Under the pieces are notes generated by a model. It was not told where the DNA came from. It was given only the letters and a program-made list of their open reading frames with translations, and did not search any database. Source: Pseudomonas putida (GTDB lineage: Bacteria; Pseudomonadota; Gammaproteobacteria; Pseudomonadales; Pseudomonadaceae). Taken from it: a stretch of 64,000 nucleotides of DNA. Positions 20,769 to 29,152 of the stretch are shown in pieces. How positions within the stretch are numbered: position 1 is the stretch's first letter; each line of letters begins with the position of its first letter. The translations under genes and the position numbers were made by a program. Where the stretch lies: the NCBI RefSeq assembly GCF_002741075.1, contig NZ_CP016634.1, forward strand, positions 450,501 through 514,500. Direction: 5' to 3'.

Positions 20769-21999
20769 ATCCGAAAAATCCGATCGTCGGATATTGATGC
20801 TCTGCAATGATCGACAAATCGATCGCCGAATCCTCCTGCAGGCTGACAGCCTGCAGGAGGCAGGTTGGGATGTCACCATCTTGGCCATGCCGCGCGATGA
20901 GGCGGTACTGGGTGACGACCCGCGTGTCATACGTATCGGCACTCAAGCTGAAGCGATTGCTCAGCGCGAGAACCGTGTATTAGCAGTTTATCGTCTTGTA
21001 CGTAGATACGTGCCAATGAACGGATATTTCATGCGTTTGCTGAAGTCCGCTGCCTGGCGATTTGTAGTAGATCAGGAACGGTTCTATCTAAATCTGTTCT
21101 TGAATGAAGGTCGTCGTCATCCGGCGACCGTAGTTGTCGCACATGATTTGCCAATGCTGGCGGTCGGCCGTGCATTGGCTACTGAGTTCAAAGCTCGGCT
21201 GGTATACGACAGTCATGAATTGTATTGCGAGCAGGAGTTCGCTCGTTGGCAGCAAAAAACGTGGGCTGCAATTGAACAGCGACACATCCACGCCTGTGAC
21301 CAAGTCATTACAGTCAACCCTTCAATTGCCCGTGAGTTGGAAAAGCGCTATGGGTTGGACCAAGTATGTGTCATTCATAATGCCGAGCGGGTAGGACCAT
21401 TGCCCGAACGTTCGCATTATCTGCGTGAGCATTTTGGTATTGCATCCGATCAGCGGATTTTACTGTTCCAAGGCGGTTTGTCAGCCGGACGCAATCTGAC
21501 GGAGTTGGTACAGGCTATGGCCGGACTGGTTGCATCCAATATCCATCTGGTCATACTCGGCGACGGACAGATGGCGCACGAGCTCAAGCGTATAGTTGAT
21601 CGGCAGGGGCTTAATAGGCATGTGCACTTTCACCCGGCTGTTCCGCAGACGCAATTGCTGTCGATCACGTGTTCAGCCGATGCAGGTGTCATTCCATATC
21701 AGGCCATCTGCCTGAATAACTACTACTGCACCCCCAACAAGCTGTTTGAGTTCGTCTCGGCCGGCTTGCCCATCCTCGCCAGTGATCTACCTGAATTACG
21801 CCGTTTAGTTCATGAACAGCAGATCGGGTCGGTGGCAGACTTGAGCACTGTTTCCCGACTGACCCAGGCAATCAGTGAGTTCTTTTCTGACGATATCCGG
21901 TTGCAGACATGGCGAGGTACTTTGAAAACGGTGCGGCAGGAAATGAGTTGGCAACATGAGGGTGAAAAACTCAAGCAGATCTATGAGGAGTTCAGATGA
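20740..21999 (+). CDS. GT4 glycosyltransferase
   Basis: About 419 residues, GT-B fold. Motifs: LMLCND, VVAHDLPML, VYDSHELYCEQ, ILLFQGG, and the donor-site segment YYCTPNKLFEF followed by AGLPILASDLPELRR. It is a paralogue of the C-terminal half of the fusion gene at 11817-14630, sharing many of these motifs. The start is uncertain: ATG 20740 overlaps the amidotransferase by 29 bases, while GTG 20758 has GGGGA upstream at workable spacing. It overlaps the next glycosyltransferase by four bases. Sugar and linkage are unknown. Confidence 0.85.
   Translation: MGICNQVVSESEKSDRRILMLCNDRQIDRRILLQADSLQEAGWDVTILAMPRDEAVLGDDPRVIRIGTQAEAIAQRENRVLAVYRLVRRYVPMNGYFMRLLKSAAWRFVVDQERFYLNLFLNEGRRHPATVVVAHDLPMLAVGRALATEFKARLVYDSHELYCEQEFARWQQKTWAAIEQRHIHACDQVITVNPSIARELEKRYGLDQVCVIHNAERVGPLPERSHYLREHFGIASDQRILLFQGGLSAGRNLTELVQAMAGLVASNIHLVILGDGQMAHELKRIVDRQGLNRHVHFHPAVPQTQLLSITCSADAGVIPYQAICLNNYYCTPNKLFEFVSAGLPILASDLPELRRLVHEQQIGSVADLSTVSRLTQAISEFFSDDIRLQTWRGTLKTVRQEMSWQHEGEKLKQIYEEFR
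20832..20860. repeat. perfect 13-bp hairpin inside the glycosyltransferase gene
   Basis: CCTCCTGCAGGCT at 20832-20844 and its exact reverse complement at 20848-20860, with a three-base loop. It lies about 30 codons into the coding region. No T-run follows, so it is not a standard terminator. Its role is unknown. Confidence 0.8.
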
Positions 22000-23225
22000 A
22001 TGTCGCAGTGGTGTACCAGTACTATCAAGGCCGCTCGGCTCCTGGGCATTCGCTGGTCTATGAGCTTACCCAGCATCTGGCGCAGCGCGGACATGAAGTG
22101 ACAGTCATCTCCGGTGAGACGGGCTACATGCGAACGGATCAACCTGCTCTGCCGTGGTATCGGCGTCTATTGCGTTATGAAAAAGACGGTCTGGTCAATG
22201 TTATCCGCACTTTCACCTATACACAGTTGCATCGCAGTTATTTGGGGAGATTGCTCAGCTTTTTCTCCTTTTCTGTGAGCGCGCCTATTGGTTTGTTGTT
22301 CGCCAAACGGCCTGACGTAGTGTTGGCTTCATCACCACCTATATTCCCGATGTTTAGCGTTTGGCTGGTGTGCAAGCTACGCCGCATACCCATGGTTTTC
22401 GAAGTCCGTGATCTGTGGCCGGAGTCTGCGGTGCAGATGGGGATTTTACGCAGCCGGGTACTGATTTCCGTTATGTCATGGATGGAGGCGCTGCTTTATC
22501 GGCATGCCAAACGTATCGTGACGCTCACGGCAGGTATTCGTGATGACATCCAGGCGCGTGGCTGGCCGGCAAAAAAGCTCGAAGTAATCACATGCGGTAT
22601 TGATACCGAGATCCTTTTCTCTGACCCTGCTGCTGGAGAAAAAACGAGGCGACAACTGGGCTGGGAAGACTGTCAGATCGTTCTCTATCTGGGTGCAATG
22701 GGAGAGGCGAACAACCTGGATGTCTTACTGGAGGCTGCGCACAATAGCCGGAATGAGAAATTGCGTTACCTGCTGGTCGGAGATGGAATGCGCAGAGCCT
22801 ATCTCGAAGCTCGTATCGCAGAGCTGGGCTTGACGAATGTGCGGATTTTGCCGCCCGTCCCGAAGAATCAGGTGCGCGGCTTCATTAATGCTGCGGATAT
22901 CTGCGTCGTTACCCTTATGGATATTCCGCTGTTCCAAGGAGCCATACCGACCAAACTGCTCGATTATATGGCCTGCGCGCGGCCTGTATTGTGTGGTGTC
23001 GCAGGGGAGGCAGCGGCAATAGTCGAGCTGGCGGGAGCAGGGCTGACATTTCCTCCTAATGATGCGTTGCGCTTGGCTGAGTTAGTGGCGCAATTGAGCC
23101 AGGACGAGGCTGGTCGTCAGTTAATGGGACAGAGAGGGATGGGCTATGTACAGGAGCACTTCAATGCATTGCATAATCGCGATGCGATGGAAAAACTGCT
23201 CCTGAGCGTTGCCAGTTGCTCCTGA
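21996..23225 (+). CDS. GT4 glycosyltransferase (WbuB-like)
   Basis: 409 residues with an N-terminal GT4 acceptor domain (HSLVYELTQHLAQRGHEVTV), then FEVRDLWPESA, a hallmark of the WbuB/WbpT-like glycosyltransferases that build O-units. The donor domain carries LYLGAMG and PTKLLDYMACARPVL. It probably adds one of the amino sugars of the O-chain, but the specificity cannot be read from the sequence. It overlaps the preceding gene by ATGA and ends the continuous run of overlapping genes. Confidence 0.87.
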   Translation: MNVAVVYQYYQGRSAPGHSLVYELTQHLAQRGHEVTVISGETGYMRTDQPALPWYRRLLRYEKDGLVNVIRTFTYTQLHRSYLGRLLSFFSFSVSAPIGLLFAKRPDVVLASSPPIFPMFSVWLVCKLRRIPMVFEVRDLWPESAVQMGILRSRVLISVMSWMEALLYRHAKRIVTLTAGIRDDIQARGWPAKKLEVITCGIDTEILFSDPAAGEKTRRQLGWEDCQIVLYLGAMGEANNLDVLLEAAHNSRNEKLRYLLVGDGMRRAYLEARIAELGLTNVRILPPVPKNQVRGFINAADICVVTLMDIPLFQGAIPTKLLDYMACARPVLCGVAGEAAAIVELAGAGLTFPPNDALRLAELVAQLSQDEAGRQLMGQRGMGYVQEHFNALHNRDAMEKLLLSVASCS

Positions 23226-23358
23226 CGAGGCGTTTTGCGGACGGAGGTCCGCTCCCTTACCGCTGGGTGCTGAGGGATCACTGGCAGGACTGGGCTAAAC
23301 TACGAAGGCCTTCTCGTGTCTATTCGTTGTACGAGTTGACGTTCCGGAGGACAAGCTA

Positions 23359-23646
23359 ATGGAAAGAAGCCCTTTGTATTTTCAGTTTGTGAGTGAGCAT
23401 CCTCGAGCTATCGAAGAGGAGCTTCCCTGTACGCAAGCCGATAAGGCGACCGTCCTGCTGGCGTTCGATAAGGGTGAAGTCCAAGAGATGTACATTGGGC
23501 TCTATGTCGCATCGGAAGCTTGCCTGGTGGAGTATGTCCTCCCTCATTGCGAACTGGAGGTCATATGCCGGAGGCACGTCGTTGACCGCGGCGCAGCATT
23601 GGACTGTGCCAGACAGAAGGCAGAGATGCGGTGCAGGCTGCATTGA
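23359..23646 (+). CDS. hypothetical protein, possibly decayed
   Basis: 95 residues, not recognised. It has a clear ribosome site (GGAGG at 12 bases before the ATG), which is the main support. No signal peptide or membrane helix. It lies in the degenerate stretch between the last glycosyltransferase and wbpL. The frame after it is soon closed, and a related-looking continuation in another frame suggests a truncated gene. Function not known. Confidence 0.4.
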   Translation: MERSPLYFQFVSEHPRAIEEELPCTQADKATVLLAFDKGEVQEMYIGLYVASEACLVEYVLPHCELEVICRRHVVDRGAALDCARQKAEMRCRLH

Positions 23647-24220
23647 TGGAAAGCCTATGTGCGCTTGATTCGGACGGACTGGAAGCACATTTCCGCAATG
23701 GAAAAGTAATGACGGTCACGGGGGGACACCTCCGGGCGGCTAGCCTAGGCTCTGTATGAAAAGCCTTGACTCGGTGATGCTGCGTTGAAAACAGCCCCAA
23801 GACTTTTCACACAGAGCCTAGGACAAGGCTTAGTAGGCTGGGCCTTGATCGAGGTTTATCCGTCCATTGCTGCTCTACAGAGGGGCAATGTGACTACTTT
23901 TCCATCAGTGACGCACAGGTGCCAAGTTGTCGATTGTATGGCATTTGCGTTCAGCGTGATCTGATCGCTGGATACCCTGTAAGATGTGGTGAGCTGTCCC
24001 ATGGTTGCGACTACTTCGCATTTCTGGCCGATGCTGATCAGAGCCAGTTAAATCCAGTTGTGGGAGCGTATGGTGGGCGCTTTAAGCAGGTCGGTTTGGT
24101 TGCGCCCACTGGCCTGCTTGTAGCGTCGGGTGCCTTTCTCCCAGCCGGCTCTATTGCTGTGGATATCAGCAGAAACAGAAGCTCAGGCGCTACTGGGCAT
24201 TATCGGGAATTTCTTCGTAA
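23647..24220 (+). other. degenerate segment before wbpL
   Basis: About 570 bases with no convincing gene. Besides the MITE-like element it holds a GTG-started frame of about 100 codons at 23919-24224 that overlaps the wbpL start by four bases but has no recognisable motif and no good ribosome site. In related loci a 4-ketoreductase/epimerase gene (wbpK or wbpV) often sits near here; none is visible. Confidence 0.5.
23749..23817. mobile_element. MITE-like element with CTAG target duplication
   Basis: A 69-base segment with terminal inverted repeats GCTCTGTATGAAAAGCCTTG and GCTCTGTGTGAAAAGTCTTG (18 of 20 identical, read inward) and directly flanked on both sides by CTAG (23745-23748 and 23818-23821). 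Size, repeats and a 4-base duplication fit a non-autonomous derivative of an insertion sequence; IS5-type elements favour such targets. No transposase is present in the window. Confidence 0.7.
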
Positions 24221-24224
24221 ATGA
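23919..24224 (+). CDS. possible hypothetical protein or gene remnant
   Basis: About 101 codons from GTG, no recognised domain. Its stop overlaps the wbpL start (ATGA), like the true genes of this operon, which is the only positive sign. The same frame is open upstream into the MITE-like element without a start, and an adjacent frame reads more like protein before 23950, so it may be the 3' end of a broken gene. I would not rely on it. Confidence 0.25.
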   Translation: MPSCRLYGICVQRDLIAGYPVRCGELSHGCDYFAFLADADQSQLNPVVGAYGGRFKQVGLVAPTGLLVASGAFLPAGSIAVDISRNRSSGATGHYREFLRK

Positions 24225-25228
24225 TTTGGCTGCTTCCTCTTGTTGGCGTTCTTTCATTGGTTTTAACCGCCCTATTGCGTCGTTACGCGTTGGCTAGGAG
24301 CATTATTGATATCCCCAATGCGCGAAGTTCCCATACTTTGCCGACACCACGCGGCGGTGGGGTAGCGATTGTCGCTGCGTTCCTGCTGGCGCAATTGATG
24401 CTAGCAAGGGAGGGGCTACTTGAGGGGGCTGCCCTGGCCTCAGTGTTCGGCTCGGGGCTTCTGGTCGCGATCATTGGTTTTATAGATGATCATGGGCATA
24501 TTGCTGCAGGCTGGCGCCTGTTGGGGCATTTCTGCGCAGCTGCGTGGGCGCTTGCGTGGTTGGGCGGTATGCCTCCAGTGCAAGTATTCGGTACGTCACT
24601 ATCACTGGGGTGGCTCGGGCACGTGTTGGCGGCGTTTTACCTGGTCTGGATGCTAAACCTCTACAACTTCATGGATGGCATCGATGGTATAGCCGGCGTC
24701 GAAGCGATCACCGTTTGCTTGGGATGCTGCTTGCTTTACTGGCTGGCTGGCATGACCAGTTTGATTTGGGCGCCCCTGTTACTAGCGATGGCCGTTGTGG
24801 GCTTCCTATACTGGAACCTCCCGCCAGCTCGGATTTTCATGGGGGATGCTGGTAGTGGGTTTCTTGGCATGGTGTTGGGCGTGCTCTCGCTGTTAGCTGC
24901 ATGGCAATCTTCGCAGCTGCTCTGGGCTTGGTTGATTTTGCTAGGCGTTTTTGTAGTAGATGCCAGCTTTACACTTGGGCGTCGGCTGCTAAGGGGTGAA
25001 AAAGTGTATGAAGCACATCGTAGCCATGCTTATCAATTTGCCTCGCGACAGCACGGGGGGCACTTGTTCGTTACCTTAGGAGTGTTGGTAATAAATTTGT
25101 TTTGGCTATTGCCAATCGCTTGCTATGTTGTTTGGTCGGGGGAAGATGGTTTGCTAGGGCTGATAGTTGCCTATGTTCCATTATTTTTTCTTGCTAGATA
25201 TTATCGTGCTGGCTTGCGGGAAAGTTAA
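24221..25228 (+). CDS. wbpL: undecaprenyl-phosphate sugar-1-phosphate transferase WbpL
   Basis: 335 residues, about ten membrane helices, MraY/WecA family. It starts O-antigen chains by moving an N-acetylamino sugar 1-phosphate (GlcNAc, FucNAc or QuiNAc in Pseudomonas) from UDP to undecaprenyl phosphate. Family motifs: GFIDDHG, NLYNFMDGIDG, FMGDAGSGFLG and the cytoplasmic HRSHAYQ. It is followed after 81 bases by wbpM, the usual arrangement at this end of Pseudomonas O-antigen loci. Confidence 0.94.
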   Translation: MIWLLPLVGVLSLVLTALLRRYALARSIIDIPNARSSHTLPTPRGGGVAIVAAFLLAQLMLAREGLLEGAALASVFGSGLLVAIIGFIDDHGHIAAGWRLLGHFCAAAWALAWLGGMPPVQVFGTSLSLGWLGHVLAAFYLVWMLNLYNFMDGIDGIAGVEAITVCLGCCLLYWLAGMTSLIWAPLLLAMAVVGFLYWNLPPARIFMGDAGSGFLGMVLGVLSLLAAWQSSQLLWAWLILLGVFVVDASFTLGRRLLRGEKVYEAHRSHAYQFASRQHGGHLFVTLGVLVINLFWLLPIACYVVWSGEDGLLGLIVAYVPLFFLARYYRAGLRES

Positions 25229-25309
25229 ACTGCATATGGGGAGTGCTTCCTCGAGTTGCATTAATGCTTTGAGGTCAGTCTGCGAGATACGCGGGTGGGA
25301 TGAATTATA

Positions 25310-27304
25310 ATGAGGGATAAACTTAAATCGCGACTGTTGGGCCTGTCGCGCCGATATAAGCGTGCGTTGCAGGTGGTTGTCGATCTGTTCTTGATATGGT
25401 TCGCTTTGTGGTTGTCTTTCGTTGTGCGCCTTGGATTTGATTATGCGGGCAGTCCCGTGCTCGACCATCCATGGTTGTTTGTCGTTGCACCGATAGTGGG
25501 TGTTCCTATTTTTATAAAGTTCGGTCTGTACCGAGCAGTAATGCGCTACTTCGGCAATGAAGCTTTAGTGGCTATTTTTAAGGCGGTTGGACTGTCGTCA
25601 TTGGTGTTGGCGCTGTTCGTTTATTGGTACAGTAATCATGCCCTCATAGTGCCGCGCTCCATTATTTTCAATTACTGGTGGTTGACCTTGGTAATGGTTG
25701 GCGGGTTGCGTCTGTTGATGCGGCAGTACTTCATGGGGAATTTGCTCTCTGCACCGCGAGTATCTTTTTCGGACCGCGATGAAGGACTGATTCGCGTAGC
25801 CATTTATGGCGCTGGAGCTGCCGGCAATCAACTTGTATCAGCCCTGCGTATGGGGCGCTTGATGCGCCCTGTCGCATTCATCGATGATGATCCAGGCATT
25901 GTCGATCGAGTCATTGCTGGTTTGCGAATCTACAAGTCCCACGACATCCAGCGTATGATCGAGGATACCAGCGCCCAAGAAATACTTATGGCTATCCCTT
26001 CCGCCAGTCGGGCGCGCAAGCGGGAAATTCTTCATTATTTGGAAGGTTTCCCGCTGCATGTACGCAGTGTGCCAGGCCTGATGGACCTAGCCAGTGGCAG
26101 GGTCAAGGTGGATGATATCCAGGAAGTTGACATTGCCGACCTGCTCGGCCGCGACGCGGTGCCACCTGAGGCCGGCCTGTTGCAGCGTTGTATCACCGGT
26201 AAGGTTGTGATGGTAACGGGCGCTGGTGGCTCAATAGGCTCGGAACTCTGCAGGCAGATCGCGAAGCTAAAACCAACTGTGCTGCTGTTGTTCGAGCATA
26301 GCGAGTTCAACCTTTACAACATTCTTAGCGAGTTGGAGCAATGTTGCCAACGAGAGTCGTTGAGCTTGCGCTTGCTACCGATCCTCGGCTCGGTGCGTGA
26401 CCATGGCAAGTTGTTGCATGTCATGAAAACCTGGCATGTCGAGACCGTTTACCATGCGGCCGCATACAAGCATGTACCCATGGTCGAGCACAATATCGCC
26501 GAGGGGGTGCTTAACAATGTAATTGGTACGCTCAATGCGGCGCAGTCTGCGCTGCAGGCAGGCGTTGCCAATTTCGTGTTGATATCCACCGACAAGGCGG
26601 TACGGCCCACCAATGTAATGGGCAGCAGCAAGCGTTTAGCCGAAATGGTGTTGCAGGCATTGAGCCGAGAAAGTTCCCTACCGCTGCTGGATGCCAACAA
26701 GAACGTTTCGCTCATCAACTCCACCCGTTTCACCATGGTGCGTTTTGGCAATGTCCTCGGTTCTTCTGGCTCGGTCATTCCCTTGTTCCGCCAGCAGATC
26801 AAGGCGGGTGGCCCGTTGACGGTGACGCACCCGAAAATTACCCGCTATTTTATGACCATTCCTGAGGCTGCTCAGTTGGTGATCCAGGCAGGTTCTATGG
26901 GACAGGGGGGAGATGTCTTCGTGCTGGATATGGGCGAACCAGTGAAGATCGTCGAACTGGCCGAAAAGATGATCCACCTGTCTGGGTTGAGTATTCGCAC
27001 CGAGGCCAATCCATCAGGTGATATCGCTATCGAGTTCACTGGGCTGCGACCGGGCGAAAAGCTTTATGAAGAATTGTTGATCGGCGATAACGTTGAGTCG
27101 ACCCCACACCCAATGATCATGAGCGCCCATGAAGATTTTTTGCCATGGGACGTGCTCAAGGAGCGACTCGATCAGTTAGTGGCGGCGGTATCGACTGATG
27201 ACTACGGACTAGCACGGCAGTTATTGCGGGATACGGTGAGTGGCTATACACCAGATGGCGAAATCGTAGACTGGATTTACCTGCAGCATCGACTGGAACC
27301 TTGA
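25310..27304 (+). CDS. wbpM: UDP-GlcNAc 4,6-dehydratase WbpM
   Basis: 664 residues. Four N-terminal membrane helices (about 18-130), a first Rossmann fold (GAGAAGNQL near 168) and a catalytic SDR-type domain starting GAGGSIGSELCRQI at about 304. The product is UDP-4-keto-6-deoxy-GlcNAc, precursor of QuiNAc and FucNAc. In WbpM relatives the usual catalytic Tyr is replaced by Met; here VMGSSKRLAEM shows the Met with the following Lys, as expected. The ATG has GGTGGGA upstream. A terminator follows directly, ending the O-antigen region. Confidence 0.95.
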   Translation: MRDKLKSRLLGLSRRYKRALQVVVDLFLIWFALWLSFVVRLGFDYAGSPVLDHPWLFVVAPIVGVPIFIKFGLYRAVMRYFGNEALVAIFKAVGLSSLVLALFVYWYSNHALIVPRSIIFNYWWLTLVMVGGLRLLMRQYFMGNLLSAPRVSFSDRDEGLIRVAIYGAGAAGNQLVSALRMGRLMRPVAFIDDDPGIVDRVIAGLRIYKSHDIQRMIEDTSAQEILMAIPSASRARKREILHYLEGFPLHVRSVPGLMDLASGRVKVDDIQEVDIADLLGRDAVPPEAGLLQRCITGKVVMVTGAGGSIGSELCRQIAKLKPTVLLLFEHSEFNLYNILSELEQCCQRESLSLRLLPILGSVRDHGKLLHVMKTWHVETVYHAAAYKHVPMVEHNIAEGVLNNVIGTLNAAQSALQAGVANFVLISTDKAVRPTNVMGSSKRLAEMVLQALSRESSLPLLDANKNVSLINSTRFTMVRFGNVLGSSGSVIPLFRQQIKAGGPLTVTHPKITRYFMTIPEAAQLVIQAGSMGQGGDVFVLDMGEPVKIVELAEKMIHLSGLSIRTEANPSGDIAIEFTGLRPGEKLYEELLIGDNVESTPHPMIMSAHEDFLPWDVLKERLDQLVAAVSTDDYGLARQLLRDTVSGYTPDGEIVDWIYLQHRLEP

Positions 27305-27343
27305 ATACGAAAACGCCTGACGATTTGTCGGGCGTTTCGTATT
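27305..27343 (+). terminator. terminator after wbpM
   Basis: AATACGAAAACGCC and GGCGTTTCGTATT form a long stem with one bulge and a loop of about ten bases directly after the wbpM stop. A short T-run is part of the stem end. Confidence 0.8.
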
Positions 27344-27370
27344 TGTGTGCGTTGGTCAACTCCTTGAAAC

Positions 27371-27394
27371 TTCTGGAACAAAATTCTGGGAACA
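27371..27394. repeat. short tandem-like repeat before the comEA-like gene
   Basis: TTCTGGAACA (27371-27380) is repeated nearly exactly as TTCTGGGAACAA at 27384-27394. It could be a binding site in the promoter region of the comEA-like gene, 90-110 bases upstream of its start. Evidence is weak. Confidence 0.3.
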
Positions 27395-27482
27395 ACGAGT
27401 TTGCGCACATTTCATGCGGGGGCTACTGTTGATTTCGCAACCAAGGAGAGTTGCTTGAACCTAACCTCAAGGAGTGACATTC

Positions 27483-27830
27483 ATGCGTAACACCATCCTT
27501 TCCTACCTCCTCCTCCCCCTGTTCACCGGCCTTTCCTTCTCCCTAAGCGCCGCCCCCAACCCCAGCATCCCCCCAGCCACCGAGCAGGCCGCAACCAAGG
27601 TGACCACGAGCGTCACCGCCAGCCAACCCGCCAAGCTCGACCTCAACACCGCCGATGCCCTAACCCTGCAAAAGGAACTCAACGGCATCGGCCGGGCCAA
27701 GGCTGAGGCGATCGTGGCCTATCGCGAGGCCAATGGCCCGTTCGCATCGGTGGATGAACTGCTGGAAATCAAGGGCATCGGTAACGCACTGCTGGAGCGC
27801 AACCGCGACAAGCTGGTCGTGACAGAGTAA
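27483..27830 (+). CDS. ComEA-like helix-hairpin-helix DNA-binding protein
   Basis: 115 residues. A signal peptide (residues 1 to about 22, ending SLSAAP), a Pro/Thr-rich linker, then the ComEA domain: LDLNTADALTL, LNGIGRAKAEAIVAYR and IKGIGNALLERN, which form the two helix-hairpin-helix motifs. Such proteins bind double-stranded DNA in the periplasm during uptake; many Pseudomonas copies have no proven role. ATG 27483 has AAGGAG eight bases before; the GTG three codons earlier does not. It is convergent with the DUF2897 gene. Confidence 0.9.
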   Translation: MRNTILSYLLLPLFTGLSFSLSAAPNPSIPPATEQAATKVTTSVTASQPAKLDLNTADALTLQKELNGIGRAKAEAIVAYREANGPFASVDELLEIKGIGNALLERNRDKLVVTE

Positions 27831-27842
27831 CCAGTAGGGGAG

Positions 27843-27866
27843 TGGCCGATCCGCCAGGGTCGGCCA
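27843..27866. terminator. hairpin between convergent genes
   Basis: TGGCCGA and TCGGCCA with a ten-base loop, in the 43 bases between the comEA-like gene and the DUF2897 gene, which converge. No clear T-run, so termination is inferred from position. Confidence 0.5.
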
Positions 27867-27873
27867 TCAAGCA

Positions 27874-28041
27874 TCAACGATCCTGCGCATCCTTGGCATC
27901 CGCCTCGGCATTGCGCTCGTGGATCTTCTTCAACTGCTCTTCGGTCAATGGCAGTTTCTTTGCCGTGTCGCGCAGCAGCAGCAACCCGCCGACGATCGAG
28001 CCAAGGGCTATGATCAGTATCAACCAGGCATACCAGGGCAT
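27874..28041 (-). CDS. DUF2897 family small membrane protein
   Basis: 55 residues: one membrane helix (about residues 4-24, AWLILIIALGSIVGGLLLL) followed by a charged, hydrophilic tail (KLPLTEEQLKK). This matches the small DUF2897 family seen next to pyrF in Pseudomonas. The start was set at the ATG with GGAGAA upstream; an in-frame ATG ten codons earlier lacks a ribosome site. Function unknown. Confidence 0.82.
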   Translation of the reverse strand: MPWYAWLILIIALGSIVGGLLLLRDTAKKLPLTEEQLKKIHERNAEADAKDAQDR

Positions 28042-28223
28042 GACGTTCTCCTTGTAGACCATGGATGGCAAACGCTTGCTTAGTTTCGAGCGGTTGCCGC
28101 ATCCGTTGGTTCAATTATAGGAGTGACCGGGTGCCGGGCCAATTCTCGTGATCCGTGGCCCCAAAGCCTGGGCCACATCGTTTACAATGCGCGCCGATTT
28201 CGACTTGCCAAGAGACTCTGCCC

Positions 28224-28925
28224 ATGTCCGCCTGCCAGACGCCCCTGATCGTCGCCCTGGATTTCCCTACCCGTGACGCCGCCTTGAAGCTGGCTGACCA
28301 GCTTGACCCTGCGCTGTGCCGGGTGAAGGTCGGCAAGGAGCTGTTCACCAGCAGCGCTTCTGGGATCGTCGAGACCCTGTGCGAGAAGGGCTTCGAGGTG
28401 TTCCTGGACCTCAAGTTCCACGATATCCCCAACACCACGGCGATGGCAGTGAAGGCCGCGGCCGAGATGGGGGTGTGGATGGTCAACGTGCATTGCTCCG
28501 GTGGCCTGCGCATGATGTCGGCGTGCCGTGAGGTGCTGGCCAAGCGTAGTGGTCCACAGCCGTTGTTGATTGGCGTGACGGTGCTGACCAGCATGGAGCG
28601 TGAGGATTTGGCAGGGATCGGCCTGGATGTGGATCCGCAGGAGCAGGTGCTGCGTCTGGCGGCATTGGCGGAGAAGGCGGGGATGGACGGGCTGGTGTGC
28701 TCGGCGCTCGAGGCGCCGGCGCTGAAGGCTGCACATCCGTCGCTGCAGTTGGTGACCCCGGGGATTCGTCCTGCTGGCAGTGCCCAGGATGACCAGCGCC
28801 GGATCCTTACTCCACGCCAAGCACTGGACGCGGGTTCGGATTACCTGGTGATCGGGCGTCCGATCAGCCAGGCGGCGGACCCGGCGCAGGCACTGGCGGC
28901 GGTTGTGGCTGAGATCCGCGCCTGA
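28224..28925 (+). CDS. pyrF: orotidine 5'-phosphate decarboxylase
   Basis: 233 residues. It decarboxylates OMP to UMP, the last step of pyrimidine synthesis. The catalytic segment [10 protein letters not shown] contains the Asp-x-Lys-x-x-Asp triad, and TPGIRPAG and [10 protein letters not shown] form the phosphate site, as in all group I enzymes. ATG 28224 gives [15 protein letters not shown], the normal beginning. It lies next to comEA/DUF2897, a usual arrangement in Pseudomonas. Confidence 0.97.
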   Translation: MSACQTPLIVALDFPTRDAALKLADQLDPALCRVKVGKELFTSSASGIVETLCEKGFEVFLDLKFHDIPNTTAMAVKAAAEMGVWMVNVHCSGGLRMMSACREVLAKRSGPQPLLIGVTVLTSMEREDLAGIGLDVDPQEQVLRLAALAEKAGMDGLVCSALEAPALKAAHPSLQLVTPGIRPAGSAQDDQRRILTPRQALDAGSDYLVIGRPISQAADPAQALAAVVAEIRA

Positions 28926-28938
28926 CGTTCGATCGCAG

Positions 28939-28957
28939 GGGCCGCTTTGCGGCCCTT
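28939..28957 (+). terminator. hairpin after pyrF
   Basis: GGGCCGC, TTT loop, GCGGCCC and TT, starting 14 bases after the pyrF stop and running straight into a REP sequence. Probably the pyrF terminator. Confidence 0.65.
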
Positions 28958-29031
28958 CGCGGGTAAACCCGCTCCCACAGATGCGGCGGTGACATTGAGA
29001 GCACCGGAGAATCTGTAGGAGTGGTTACCCG
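28955..29031. repeat. REP with decayed mate
   Basis: A full REP (TTCGCGGGTAAACCCGCTCC core, 28955-28980) and, 33 bases on, a degenerate inverted copy (29013-29031). Confidence 0.8.
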
Positions 29032-29152
29032 ACAATAGGCCAGTGCAAATAACACAAGGCAGTTGCGCCTCCCTGGCCTGGACTATGTTCAGTCCCACAG
29101 CGCCACCGCGAGGGATGGCTGCAAAGACAGCCGCCCCCACAACGGCCTGGGC

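Noticed and set aside
9279..23225. wzx, wzy or wzz within the O-antigen cluster
   Set aside because: Every large frame was assigned; no multi-helix flippase or polymerase was found apart from Wzm and WbpL.
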